The position numbers were made by a program, and so were the translations under genes. Positions 44,696 to 52,721 of a stretch of DNA of 64,000 bases are shown piece after piece (position 1 is the first letter of the stretch; the number at the start of each line of letters is the position of its first letter). The notes below the pieces were generated by a model. The model was given only the letters and a program-made list of their open reading frames with translations. It was not told where the DNA came from and searched no databases. Location of the stretch: NCBI RefSeq assembly GCF_002285795.1, contig NZ_CP022961.1, positions 6,018,001-6,082,000 of the forward strand, written 5' to 3'. The DNA comes from Plantactinospora sp. KBS50. Lineage in GTDB: Bacteria; Actinomycetota; Actinomycetes; Mycobacteriales; Micromonosporaceae.

Positions 44696-45499
44696 TCACG
44701 CACCCTCGACGGGCTGCCCGAGCGTGCGCCGGGCCAGCAGGGTGGCCCCGGCCACCGCCGCCGGGGTCAGCAGCACGGCACCGAGCGGGATCAGGAACGC
44801 CACGAAGACCGCGGTGCCGAAGCCGAGGGCCTGCGGCCGGTGCGCACGCAGCGCCCGCCGCCGGTCCGGCAGCCGCATCCCGCGCCGGTAGAACGGCCCG
44901 CCCACCAGTTCCAGCGCCAGGAACCAGCCGCCGACCAGCGCCCCCAGCACCGGTACGACCGTCTGCCCGAGCAGCGGCACGAACCCGGCCGCGAACAGCG
45001 GCACGCCGACCAGCAGGGAGACCGCGACCAGCCGGACCGAGTCGGCGACGCTGCGCCGCAGCGACCGCCAGAAGGGCACCTCCACGGCGTCCGGCACCCC
45101 GCCGCAGCGCCGCTCCACCCACTCGGAGATCTTCTCGTAGAACGGGTCGCCGATGGCCAGCGTGACCGCCGTGAAGAGCAGCACGCTGAGCAGGCCGCCC
45201 ACGCCGAGCAGCGCCAGCCCGGCGACCGTACGGGCCAGGCCGCGCGGGCCGGCCGACCAGTTGTCCGCGAACGGGGTCACCAGCGCGGCCAGGTCGGTGG
45301 CGAAGTACGCGAGGGTGACGAACGCGGCGACGAACAGGGCCGCGGAGATCAGCGCCGGCACGATGCCCAGCAGGATCAGGCCGGGGTTGCGGGCGTACAT
45401 GCCGAGGCCGCGCAGCAGCAGGCCGACGCCGGAGAGGAACTGCCGGGCCGGGCCGGTGGCGGCGGCCGTCGCCGCGGCGGTGGCGGTACGCGCGTTCAC
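44696..45499 (-). CDS. EI24-domain (CysZ-like) membrane protein
   Basis: The 267-residue protein from GTG 45499 has about five hydrophobic segments (IVPALISAALFVAAFVTL, TVAGLALLGVGGLLSVLLF, LVAVSLLVGVPLFAAGFVPL, VVPVLGALVGGWFLAL, LLTPAAVAGATLL). It also has the family hallmark GDPFYEKISEWVERRCGG and an FYRRGMRLPDRRRALRAHR basic loop. CysZ is a sulfate permease in proteobacteria; many actinobacterial EI24 proteins are uncharacterised. The sulfate role is not supported by the neighbours. Confidence 0.85.
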   Translation of the reverse strand: MNARTATAAATAAATGPARQFLSGVGLLLRGLGMYARNPGLILLGIVPALISAALFVAAFVTLAYFATDLAALVTPFADNWSAGPRGLARTVAGLALLGVGGLLSVLLFTAVTLAIGDPFYEKISEWVERRCGGVPDAVEVPFWRSLRRSVADSVRLVAVSLLVGVPLFAAGFVPLLGQTVVPVLGALVGGWFLALELVGGPFYRRGMRLPDRRRALRAHRPQALGFGTAVFVAFLIPLGAVLLTPAAVAGATLLARRTLGQPVEGA

Positions 45500-45566
45500 G
45501 AGGGGTCAGCCTAGCGACCGGCGTCGCTCTCGGCAGCGCGGCCGTTGTGCGCCGGAACGCCCCGGA

Positions 45567-45621
45567 CCCTCGCGGCGGTCCCGCGACGCCCTCGCGGCGG
45601 TCCCGCGACGGTCCCGCGACG
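45567..45621. repeat. 22-bp tandem repeat (2.5 copies)
   Basis: Two exact copies of a 22-bp unit (45567-45588 and 45589-45610, each ending GGTCCCGCGACG) are followed by a half unit, GTCCCGCGACG, to 45621. It lies in the divergent EI24/ABC gap. Confidence 0.75.
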
Positions 45622-45755
45622 GTGCCCGCGGTCAACCGGTTGGTGGATGCGGCGGTCCACCGGCGGCCGGTGACCGGTGTCGCCGGCCGTTCGATTCGCA
45701 CCGGGATCCGCGCCGCGATGCTGGAGACAGCACTGCACGAGTACCGGGAGGCGCT

Positions 45756-46664
45756 GTGTCCGTCATCGAGGTCACCGACCTGCGAAAGAGCTACGGCGGA
45801 CAGGTCGCCGTCCGGGACGTCTCGTTCCGGGTCGAGCCGGGTGAGATCTTCGGCATCCTCGGACCCAACGGCGCGGGGAAGACCACCACGGTGGAGTGCA
45901 TCGGGGGGCTGCGGGTCCCGGACTCGGGCGCCGTCTCGGTGCTCGGCCTGGACCCGCGGCGCGACCGGGTCGAACTGCGTCAGCGACTCGGCGTCCAGCT
46001 CCAGGAGAGCCAGCTTCCGGACCGGCTGCGGGTGGGCGAGGCGCTTGAGCTGTACGCCTCGTTCTACCGCCGGCCGGCGCACTGGCGCGAACTGCTGGAC
46101 CAGCTCGGGTTGGCCGACAAGCGGGACACCGCGTACAAGCGGCTCTCCGGCGGGCAGAAGCAGCGGCTGTCCATCGCGCTGGCCCTGATCGGGAGCCCGC
46201 AGGTGGCGATCCTGGACGAGCTGACCACCGGGCTGGACCCCCAGGCCCGGCGCGACACCTGGGAGCTGATCGAGCAGGTACGGGACCGGGGCGTCACGAT
46301 CCTGCTGGTCACGCACTTCATGGCGGAGGCCGAGCGGCTCTGCGACCGGTTGGCGGTCATCGACGCGGGCCGGCTGGTGGCCCTGGACAGCCCGGCCGGG
46401 CTGGTCGCCCGGGTGGCGCCCGAACAGCGGATCCGGTTCCGCCCCTCCGCGGCGCTGGACGACGCGCTGCTCGCCGACCTGCCCGAGGTCACCTCGGTGA
46501 CCCGGACCGGCGGTCAGGTGGTGGTCGCCGGCACCGGCAACGTGCTGCACGCCGTCACCTCGGTGCTGGCCCGGCACCAGATCATCGCCGCCGAACTGCG
46601 CCTGGAGCAGGGCAGCCTCGACGACGCGTTCGTCGAGCTGACCGGCCGGACCCTGGACAACTGA
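45756..46664 (+). CDS. ABC-2 type exporter ATP-binding protein
   Basis: GTG 45756 follows GGGAGG (45746-45751) and gives 302 residues. Walker A is GPNGAGKTTT, Q-loop LGVQLQES, signature LSGGQKQRLS, Walker B with D-loop VAILDELTTGLDPQARR (note E-L-T in place of E-P-T), and H-switch VTHFM. The C-terminal about 80 residues are the regulatory domain seen in DrrA/antibiotic-export ATPases. The permease gene starts 15 bp later, and a kinase/regulator pair follows in the same operon. Confidence 0.92.
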   Translation: MSVIEVTDLRKSYGGQVAVRDVSFRVEPGEIFGILGPNGAGKTTTVECIGGLRVPDSGAVSVLGLDPRRDRVELRQRLGVQLQESQLPDRLRVGEALELYASFYRRPAHWRELLDQLGLADKRDTAYKRLSGGQKQRLSIALALIGSPQVAILDELTTGLDPQARRDTWELIEQVRDRGVTILLVTHFMAEAERLCDRLAVIDAGRLVALDSPAGLVARVAPEQRIRFRPSAALDDALLADLPEVTSVTRTGGQVVVAGTGNVLHAVTSVLARHQIIAAELRLEQGSLDDAFVELTGRTLDN

Positions 46665-46679
46665 CCCCGGAGGCATCCC

Positions 46680-47414
46680 ATGAGACCGTTGCGCCGCATC
46701 CTGGCCGTCGAGACCCGACTCTTCCTCCGCGACCCGGCGGCCGTCATCACCGGCGTCGGGCTGCCGGTGCTGATCCTGGTGGTGCTGGGCCTCATCCCGG
46801 CGCTGCGCAGACCCGACCCGACGTTCGGCGGGCAGAGCTTCATCACGTACTTCGCGCCCTCCCTGCTGGTGGTCTCCCTGGCCATGACCGGGGTCAACCT
46901 CCTGCCGCAGACGCTGGCCGGCTACCGGGAGCGCGGCGTGCTGCGCCGGCTGTCCACCACCCCGGTCAGCCCGGTCGCCCTGCTCGCGGCCCAACTGCTG
47001 CTCACCCTCGGCGCCATGATCGTCAGCGCCGCCCTGGTCGTGGCGGTCGGGCGGCTCGCGTTCGGCGTGCCGCTGCCCCGGCATCCGCTCGGGTTCGCGG
47101 TGGCCTTCGTCCTCGGCGCGGCCGCGCTGCTGTCGCTGGGCACGCTGGCCGCGGCGGTGGTACGCAGCGGCCGGGCGGCCGGCGGGGTCGCCGCCGCGAT
47201 GTTCATCCCGATCATGTTCCTCGGCGGCGTGTACCTGCCCCGGTTCCTGCTTCCGGACCTCCTGGTCCGGATCGGCGACTACACCCCGCCGGGCGTACGG
47301 GCCCTGCTCGACGCCTGGACCGGAACCTCGCCGCGGCCCCTTCCGCTGGTCATAATGGCCCTGGTCACCGTGGTCGCCGGCGGCACCGCGGCCCGGTTGT
47401 TCCGCTGGGAGTGA
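46680..47414 (+). CDS. ABC-2 type permease
   Basis: The 244-residue protein has six hydrophobic segments (VITGVGLPVLILVVLGLIPA, YFAPSLLVVSLAMTGVNLL, LLAAQLLLTLGAMIVSAALV, AVAFVLGAAALLSLGTLAAA, GVAAAMFIPIMFLGGVYLP, PLPLVIMALVTVVAGGTAA). It also has the conserved GYRERGVLRRLSTTPVSP coupling loop of ABC2_membrane proteins. With the ATPase it should form a drug- or lipid-type exporter. The stop overlaps the kinase start as GTGA. Confidence 0.9.
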   Translation: MRPLRRILAVETRLFLRDPAAVITGVGLPVLILVVLGLIPALRRPDPTFGGQSFITYFAPSLLVVSLAMTGVNLLPQTLAGYRERGVLRRLSTTPVSPVALLAAQLLLTLGAMIVSAALVVAVGRLAFGVPLPRHPLGFAVAFVLGAAALLSLGTLAAAVVRSGRAAGGVAAAMFIPIMFLGGVYLPRFLLPDLLVRIGDYTPPGVRALLDAWTGTSPRPLPLVIMALVTVVAGGTAARLFRWE

Positions 47415-48757
47415 GCGAATCCGTCGGAAGTGGGCGAGTCATCGTGCATGCGCAGGATGTCGACCGGTGGGAGGTGTGGCGCCGCTGGGAAGGGCTGGCC
47501 TACCGGCTGATCCCGCCCGGCACGCTCGCCGTGTCCACCGTGCTGGCGCTCGCCGTACCCACCCCCGGGCAGGCGCCGGCGGCCGTGCTGATGGCGATCT
47601 CCGCCTGGGTTGTCGGCTGGGTGTTCCTGCTGGGCGGCCTGGTCGCCCGGCGGCCGGACCGGCCCCTGCTGGCCGCCGGCTACTACGCCGGGCTGATGGC
47701 CTCGGCCGCCGTCCTGGTGCTGCTCTGCCCCTGGTACGCGTTCTTCGCCTGGGTGGGCTATCCGCTGGCCTTCTCCATGCTGCCGGGACGGTGGATCCTG
47801 GCCGGGCTGGCCGGCACCGCCATGATCAGCGGCACCGCGCAGGCCGGCGGCCCGCCCAGGGACGGCCGGACGGCGGTGCTGTGGCTGCTCGTGGTGCTGT
47901 TCAACCTGATGCTGGCCAGCGCGGTCGGCTGGTTCGGTCTGCTCAATTCGCGGCAGAACCAGCGCCGCAAGGTCATCATCGACGAACTCGCCGAGGCCAA
48001 CCGCAAGCTCGCGGTCACCATGCGGGAGAACGAGGGCCTGCACGCCCAGTTGCTGACCCAGGCCCGGGAGGCGGGGATCCTGGACGAGCGGCAACGGCTG
48101 GCGCGGGAGATCCACGACACCATCGCGCAGGGACTCGCCGGCATCATCACCCAGTTGGAGGCCGCCGAACAGGCCCGGGACCGCCGCGGCGACTGGCAAC
48201 GGCATGTGGAGACCGCCACCGGGCTGGCCCGGGAGAGCCTCACCGAGGCCCGCCGCTCGGTCCGGGCGGTCGGTCCGGAGCAGCTCGACACCGGGCGGCT
48301 GCCCGACGTGCTGGCCGATCTGGTCGCGCGCTGGTCCGCCCGGTACGGCGTGCCGGGCCGGCTCACCACCACCGGTACGGTGCGCCGGGTGCATCCGGAG
48401 ATCGAGGTGACGCTGCTGCGTACCGCGCAGGAGGCGTTGACCAACGTGGCCAAGCACGCCGGGGCGACCCGGGTCGGGCTGACCCTGTCGTACATGGACG
48501 ACCAGGTCACGCTGGATGTCCGGGACGACGGCCGGGGATTCGCGACGGCTGTCGGCGCCAGGGTTGGAGCCGGCGGCGCGGTTGGAGTGGGAGCCGGCGG
48601 CGCGGACCGGCCGGGTGACCCGGACGGCGGCTTCGGCCTGACCGCCATGCGGCAGCGGATCGACCGGGTGGCCGGACGGCTGGAGATCGAATCGGAGCCG
48701 GGCGGCGGCACCGCCATCTCGGCCTCGGTGCCGGCGCTCGCCGGGGAGTCGTCGTGA
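47411..48757 (+). CDS. NarL-type sensor histidine kinase
   Basis: The 448-residue protein starts at GTG 47411. Several membrane segments occupy residues about 35-185 (TLAVSTVLALAVP, LMAISAWVVGWVFLLGGLVA, LMASAAVLVLLCPWYAFFAW, LWLLVVLFNLMLASAVGWFG). A coiled coil (about 190-225) leads to HisKA_3: ERQRLAREIHDTIAQGLAGI with the phospho-His. HATPase_c shows AQEALTNVAKHAGA, DDGRGF and GGFGLTAMRQRI, with a Gly/Ala-rich insert between the last two. It overlaps both neighbours by 4 bp. It probably controls the ABC exporter, as in LiaS- or DesK-like modules. Confidence 0.9.
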   Translation: MSESVGSGRVIVHAQDVDRWEVWRRWEGLAYRLIPPGTLAVSTVLALAVPTPGQAPAAVLMAISAWVVGWVFLLGGLVARRPDRPLLAAGYYAGLMASAAVLVLLCPWYAFFAWVGYPLAFSMLPGRWILAGLAGTAMISGTAQAGGPPRDGRTAVLWLLVVLFNLMLASAVGWFGLLNSRQNQRRKVIIDELAEANRKLAVTMRENEGLHAQLLTQAREAGILDERQRLAREIHDTIAQGLAGIITQLEAAEQARDRRGDWQRHVETATGLARESLTEARRSVRAVGPEQLDTGRLPDVLADLVARWSARYGVPGRLTTTGTVRRVHPEIEVTLLRTAQEALTNVAKHAGATRVGLTLSYMDDQVTLDVRDDGRGFATAVGARVGAGGAVGVGAGGADRPGDPDGGFGLTAMRQRIDRVAGRLEIESEPGGGTAISASVPALAGESS

Positions 48758-49398
48758 CCGGCCCGCACCCGGTACGACTGGTCATCGTGGACGATCACCC
48801 GGTGGTCCGGGACGGTCTGCGCGGGATGTTCGCCGGTGACCCCGACTTCGCCGTGGTCGGCGAGGCCGGCGACGGCGCCGAGGCGGTCGCCGTGGTCGAG
48901 GCGGTACGCCCGGACGTCGTGCTGATGGACCTGCGGATGCCCGGGATGGACGGGGTGACCGCCATCGGGGAGTTCGCCCGGCGCGGGCTGACCGCCCGGG
49001 TGCTGGTGCTGACGACGTACGACACGGACAGCGACGTGCTGCCGGCGGTCCAGGCGGGGGCGACCGGCTACCTGCTCAAGGACACCCCGCGCGACGACCT
49101 GGTCCGCGCGGTGCGGTCCGCCGCCCGCGGGGAGTCGGTGCTGTCCCCCGCGGTGGCCGGCCGGCTGATGGGCCGGCTGCGCGCCCCCGCCCAGGAGCCG
49201 TTGAGCCCGCGCGAGCTGGAGGTGCTCACCCTGGTGGCCCGGGGGCGGAGCAACCGGGAAGCCGCCGCCGACCTGTTCATCAGCGAGGCCACCGTGAAGA
49301 CGCACCTGCTGCACGCGTACGGCAAGTTGGGGGTGAACGACCGGGCGGCGGCCGTGGCGGTCGCCTTCGAGCGCGGCCTGCTCAGCCCCGGCGGCTGA
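48754..49398 (+). CDS. NarL/LuxR-type response regulator
   Basis: The 214-residue protein has an intact receiver: IVDDHPVVRDGLRGMF, phospho-Asp in DVVLMDLRMPGMDG, Lys in GYLLKDTPRDDL. The LuxR HTH is LSPRELEVLTLVARGRSNRE, then EATVKTHLLHAYGKLGVNDR. It is the partner of the overlapping kinase and likely regulates the ABC operon. A 7-bp stem hairpin (49403-49422) after the stop may end the operon. Confidence 0.92.
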   Translation: MTGPHPVRLVIVDDHPVVRDGLRGMFAGDPDFAVVGEAGDGAEAVAVVEAVRPDVVLMDLRMPGMDGVTAIGEFARRGLTARVLVLTTYDTDSDVLPAVQAGATGYLLKDTPRDDLVRAVRSAARGESVLSPAVAGRLMGRLRAPAQEPLSPRELEVLTLVARGRSNREAAADLFISEATVKTHLLHAYGKLGVNDRAAAVAVAFERGLLSPGG

Positions 49399-49402
49399 CC
49401 GC

Positions 49403-49422
49403 CGGCCGGAGGCGACCGGCCG
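49403..49422 (+). terminator. Short GC hairpin
   Basis: Arms CGGCCGG (49403-49409) and CCGGCCG (49416-49422) with a 6-base loop directly follow the response-regulator stop. Short but well placed. Confidence 0.45.
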
Positions 49423-49596
49423 AGCGCCCGCGTAGATGTGGCCTCGGTCACACCGTCGACCCGGGAACCCCTGGCCCGGCTCAGCCGACTATCCACTGTC
49501 ATCACACGGTGACCATGCGCGAACGGTAGCCGCGATGCGCCCCGCCAACCGGGGCGTTCCTGCCGGCGCCCGGCTTGACCGACCTGGGGAGGTCTG

Positions 49597-50541
49597 ATGG
49601 GACGCCCGTGCGCTCACGCCAGCCGGCCAGCATCCTCGGCGGAAGGCGCCGCCGCCGCCGAACGACCAGCCGAAGCCGCGTCGGCCCGGCGCGCTGCCGC
49701 CGACGGGCGGTCGGTGGCCGGCCGCGTGATCGAGTTCGTGAAGCTGAGCCCGACGGAGAACATGACCGTCCTGGTCAGAACCGAACACTCGGTCGAGGAG
49801 TACCGGGACATCGCGCTGCGCCTCATGTCCTACGGAAGCGTGCACGCCGAGCAGGTCGGATTCATCCGACAGCCCACCTCGACCGCGGCTGACGCCGGCC
49901 TGCACATGGCGGCCGGAGAGTTCTGCGGCAACGCCTGCATGGCGCTGGCCGCGCTCGTCGCGTCCGAGCGGCGGCTGCCGGTCGACCAGTCCGTGGACGT
50001 GACGCTGGAGGCGTCCGGGGCCGCCGGGCCGGTCCGCTGTCGGGTCGTGCGGGGCCGGCTCGACTATTCGTGTCGGCTGACGATGCCGATCCCCCGGACG
50101 GTGCGGGGCAGCGCCACCATCGGCGAGGTCGGCCGGGCGGACGCCCTGGTCGTCTACGACAACTGCACGCACGCCGTGGTCGAGGTGGAAAGGATCGATC
50201 CCGCGGCCCGCGAGGCGGCCCAGGCGTTGGCCGCCCGCCTGGGCGAAATGGCGAACGCGCCGCTGGTTGGCGTCATGGTGTACGACCCCGGATCGAACCA
50301 CCTGGCACCGCTGGTGCACATCCCGGCACTGGGCGGCATGACCTGGGAACGGGGCTGCGGGTCCGGGGCCGGCTCGCTGGGGGCGTACCTGGCCTGGAAG
50401 AGAGGATCCGATGTCGCGACGAGCGTGGTCCAGCCCGGCGGAACGATGAACGTGCGGGCGAGCTACGGATCGGGCGGGCTGTCGGAGATCGCGGTCGAGG
50501 GTTCGGTGCGGATCGTTGCCGAAGGCAAGGCGTACATCTAG
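49597..50541 (+). CDS. cntK: CntK-like amino-acid (histidine) racemase of opine-metallophore synthesis
   Basis: A DapF-fold racemase. From the internal GTG 49714, the sequence (AGRVIEFVKLSPTENMTVLV) lines up with the start of S. aureus CntK and gives 275 residues. ATG 49597 has a better ribosome site (GGGGAGG, 49586-49592) and would add 39 Ala-rich residues. Both catalytic cysteines of the DapF fold are present: AGEFCGNACMA (C71 from the GTG) and WERGCGSGAGS (C215). The end, VAEGKAYI, is also CntK-like. CntK converts L- to D-histidine, the first staphylopine building block. The amino acid used here is inferred. The cntL- and cntM-like genes follow at 43- and 31-bp gaps. Confidence 0.88.
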   Translation: MGRPCAHASRPASSAEGAAAAERPAEAASARRAAADGRSVAGRVIEFVKLSPTENMTVLVRTEHSVEEYRDIALRLMSYGSVHAEQVGFIRQPTSTAADAGLHMAAGEFCGNACMALAALVASERRLPVDQSVDVTLEASGAAGPVRCRVVRGRLDYSCRLTMPIPRTVRGSATIGEVGRADALVVYDNCTHAVVEVERIDPAAREAAQALAARLGEMANAPLVGVMVYDPGSNHLAPLVHIPALGGMTWERGCGSGAGSLGAYLAWKRGSDVATSVVQPGGTMNVRASYGSGGLSEIAVEGSVRIVAEGKAYI

Positions 50542-50584
50542 GCGATGCCGGTGACCTCATCCCGATCCAGGCTGGAGCGAAACG

Positions 50585-51376
50585 ATGGACGTCACAGAAT
50601 TTCGTCGGGCGCTGGTCCGATTCTCGGACAGGTTCGTCGAGCTGGTGTCGAAGTACGACGGGACGACCCGCCACGCGGCGGAGCTGGAGAGCGTCATAGG
50701 CGACTATTCGAGCTTCGTGACGGACGAGCGGAACCAGGAACCGTGGGCGCGGCTCGAAGGCGGCGGGACCGCCGAGTTCGCCGTCCTGGTGGACGACCTG
50801 CGAGTCCGCTCGGCCCAGTGCGCCGCGATCATCGAGAAGTACCGGGCGCTCAACCTCCTGAACGGCCGGGCCGAGACGGACAGCTATTTCGAGAACGTCG
50901 AGTCCTGCATCGAGGAGGAGTTCCGGATGTGCCGGATCACGTCCTCCTCCCGGGTACTGCTCGTCGGCTGCGGATCCTTTCCGATGACGCCGCTGCACAT
51001 CGCCACCCGCACCGGGGCGCAGGTGGTCGGCGTCGACATCGACGCCGAGGCGGTGGAGTTGGGGCGACGCGTCCTCGACATGCTGGGCCGGGACCTGGAC
51101 ATCAGGCTGGAGAACACACCGGTGGAGGAACTCGCGTTCACCGCCCATGCCTCGCACATCATCTTCAGCTCGACCGTCCGGGCGAAGTACGACCTGCTGA
51201 GCGCGGTTCACGCACGCACCCGCGACGACGTGATCGTGGCGATCCGGTACGGCGATCATCTCAAGTCGCTGTTCAACTATCCCATGCTGGAGGTCGACCG
51301 GACCGACTGGCGGCTGGTCGAGAGGATCCTCCGACCCGACCAGATTTTCGACATCGCGCGGTACGCCAAGGTATAG
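50585..51376 (+). CDS. cntL: CntL-like nicotianamine-synthase-family enzyme
   Basis: The 263-residue protein is close to S. aureus CntL in length (about 271 residues). The N-terminal about 110 residues are helical. A Rossmann domain follows with SSRVLLVGCGSFPMTPLHIA (SAM-binding glycines) and VVGVDIDAEAVELGRRVLDM (acidic residue for the ribose), as in nicotianamine synthases. CntL transfers an aminobutyrate group from SAM to the D-amino acid. Placement between racemase and opine-dehydrogenase homologues supports the assignment more than any single motif. A GGAGCGA site precedes the ATG. Confidence 0.87.
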   Translation: MDVTEFRRALVRFSDRFVELVSKYDGTTRHAAELESVIGDYSSFVTDERNQEPWARLEGGGTAEFAVLVDDLRVRSAQCAAIIEKYRALNLLNGRAETDSYFENVESCIEEEFRMCRITSSSRVLLVGCGSFPMTPLHIATRTGAQVVGVDIDAEAVELGRRVLDMLGRDLDIRLENTPVEELAFTAHASHIIFSSTVRAKYDLLSAVHARTRDDVIVAIRYGDHLKSLFNYPMLEVDRTDWRLVERILRPDQIFDIARYAKV

Positions 51377-51407
51377 CCAATTCACAGTCTCAGAGGGCGG
51401 AAATCGG

Positions 51408-52721
51408 ATGCACGACTTCGAGCGGGTCCTGATCGCGGGAACCGGACCGACCACGCTCCAGCTCGCGGTTCTGCTGAAAAACCGGCTGGGCTGCCCGGTC
51501 GGGATCGCCGGACGGACCTCCGTCCGCTCGGCGGCATTCTTCGCGGACGCCGGGAAGAACAACAACAGGGTCCGGGTGGACGTGCAGAACGACAAGCATC
51601 GCGTGCTGGCCGGCGAGTGCGTCATCGACGAACTGTTCCAGGGCTACGCCACGGTGCGGGGCGAATGGGAGACGCTTGTCCTGGCGGTCACGGCGGACGC
51701 GTACACCGCGGTGCTCGACGGCATCGACGGCACGGTCATCGAACGCCTCGGCTGCGTCGTACTGGTCTCGCCGACCTTCGGGTCCAACAGCCTGGTCCGC
51801 AACTACCTGCGCGGTCGCGGGTCGGCGGCCGAGGTCATCAGCTTCTCCAGCTATCTGGGTGACACCCGGTGGCACACCGGCGCCCCGTCGAGTCGCGCGC
51901 TCACCGCCGGAGTCAAGCGGCGGCTGTACGTCGGCTCCAGTTCCCCGGGCTCGACGAAGGTGGAGCTGCTGCGCGAGCTGCACGAGCGGTCGGGCATCAC
52001 GCTGGCGGCCATGGCGTCCCCGATGGACGCCGAGACGCGGAACATCTCGCTCTACGTCCACCCCGCGCTCTTCATGAACGACGTGTCGCTGGCGGCCGTC
52101 TTCGGCGACCCCGAGCCCGTCAGGTACGTGTACAAGCTCTTCCCGGAAGGCCCGATAACACCGACCCTGGTCAACGAGATGGTGTGCCAGTGGAAGGAAC
52201 TGACGGGGATCGTCAACGCCATGGGACACAGCGGCGTGAACCTGCTCCAGTTCATGCTGGACGACAGCTACCCGGTGCGGCCCGAGAGCATATCCCGGCA
52301 GGACATCGAGCGCTTCGAGAAACTGCCCGCGATACACCAGGAGTACCTGGTCTACGTCCGCTACGCCTCGCTGCTCGTGGACCCGTTCTCCGAGCCCGAC
52401 CAGGCCGGCAGGTACTTCGACTTCTCCGCGATTCCGATTCGCCACACCTTCGTCGACGGCGCGGGACGGTGGGAGGTCCCCCGAATGCCGAAGGAAGACT
52501 ACTACCGCACGAAGATCATCCAGGGCGTCGCCCGCCACCTCGGCTCGCCGTGCCCGACCGTCGACCGACTGATCGCGCGCTACGAACGCAGGATCGGCGA
52601 GGCCGCCCGGGCGCTGGCCGGCGAGTCGTTGTCCGACGCGTTCCTGGTACGCGACTTCCGCGCGGACCTGGACATGATCTGTGACGAGATCTCCACGACG
52701 CGGCGGGTGGCGGCGAATTGA
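51408..52721 (+). CDS. cntM: CntM-like opine metallophore dehydrogenase
   Basis: The 437-residue protein matches staphylopine dehydrogenase along its length. The cofactor motif is VLIAGTGPTTLQLAVLL with AGR at the end of strand 2, where CntM contacts NADPH phosphate. Shared blocks are VLVSPTFGSN, VISFSSYLGDTRW, AETRNISLYVHPALFMNDVS, YVYKLFPEGPIT, SYPVRPE, DPFSEPDQAGRYFDFSAIPI and PRMPKEDYYRTKIIQ. It should reductively join the CntL product to an alpha-keto acid (pyruvate in staphylopine, 2-oxoglutarate in pseudopaline); which one is used here cannot be read. The stop overlaps the MFS start (TTGA). Confidence 0.93.
   Translation: MHDFERVLIAGTGPTTLQLAVLLKNRLGCPVGIAGRTSVRSAAFFADAGKNNNRVRVDVQNDKHRVLAGECVIDELFQGYATVRGEWETLVLAVTADAYTAVLDGIDGTVIERLGCVVLVSPTFGSNSLVRNYLRGRGSAAEVISFSSYLGDTRWHTGAPSSRALTAGVKRRLYVGSSSPGSTKVELLRELHERSGITLAAMASPMDAETRNISLYVHPALFMNDVSLAAVFGDPEPVRYVYKLFPEGPITPTLVNEMVCQWKELTGIVNAMGHSGVNLLQFMLDDSYPVRPESISRQDIERFEKLPAIHQEYLVYVRYASLLVDPFSEPDQAGRYFDFSAIPIRHTFVDGAGRWEVPRMPKEDYYRTKIIQGVARHLGSPCPTVDRLIARYERRIGEAARALAGESLSDAFLVRDFRADLDMICDEISTTRRVAAN

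Noticed and set aside
49399-49596. Search for a Zur or Fur box upstream of the racemase gene
   Set aside because: No AT-rich TGAAAATNATTTTCA-like dyad was seen; only short GTG/CAC pairs occur, which are expected by chance.
50585-51376. Calling the CntL-like gene an ordinary SAM methyltransferase
   Set aside because: The helical N-terminal domain, length and place between CntK- and CntM-like genes fit nicotianamine-synthase-like enzymes better, though the SAM-binding motif alone would not decide it.
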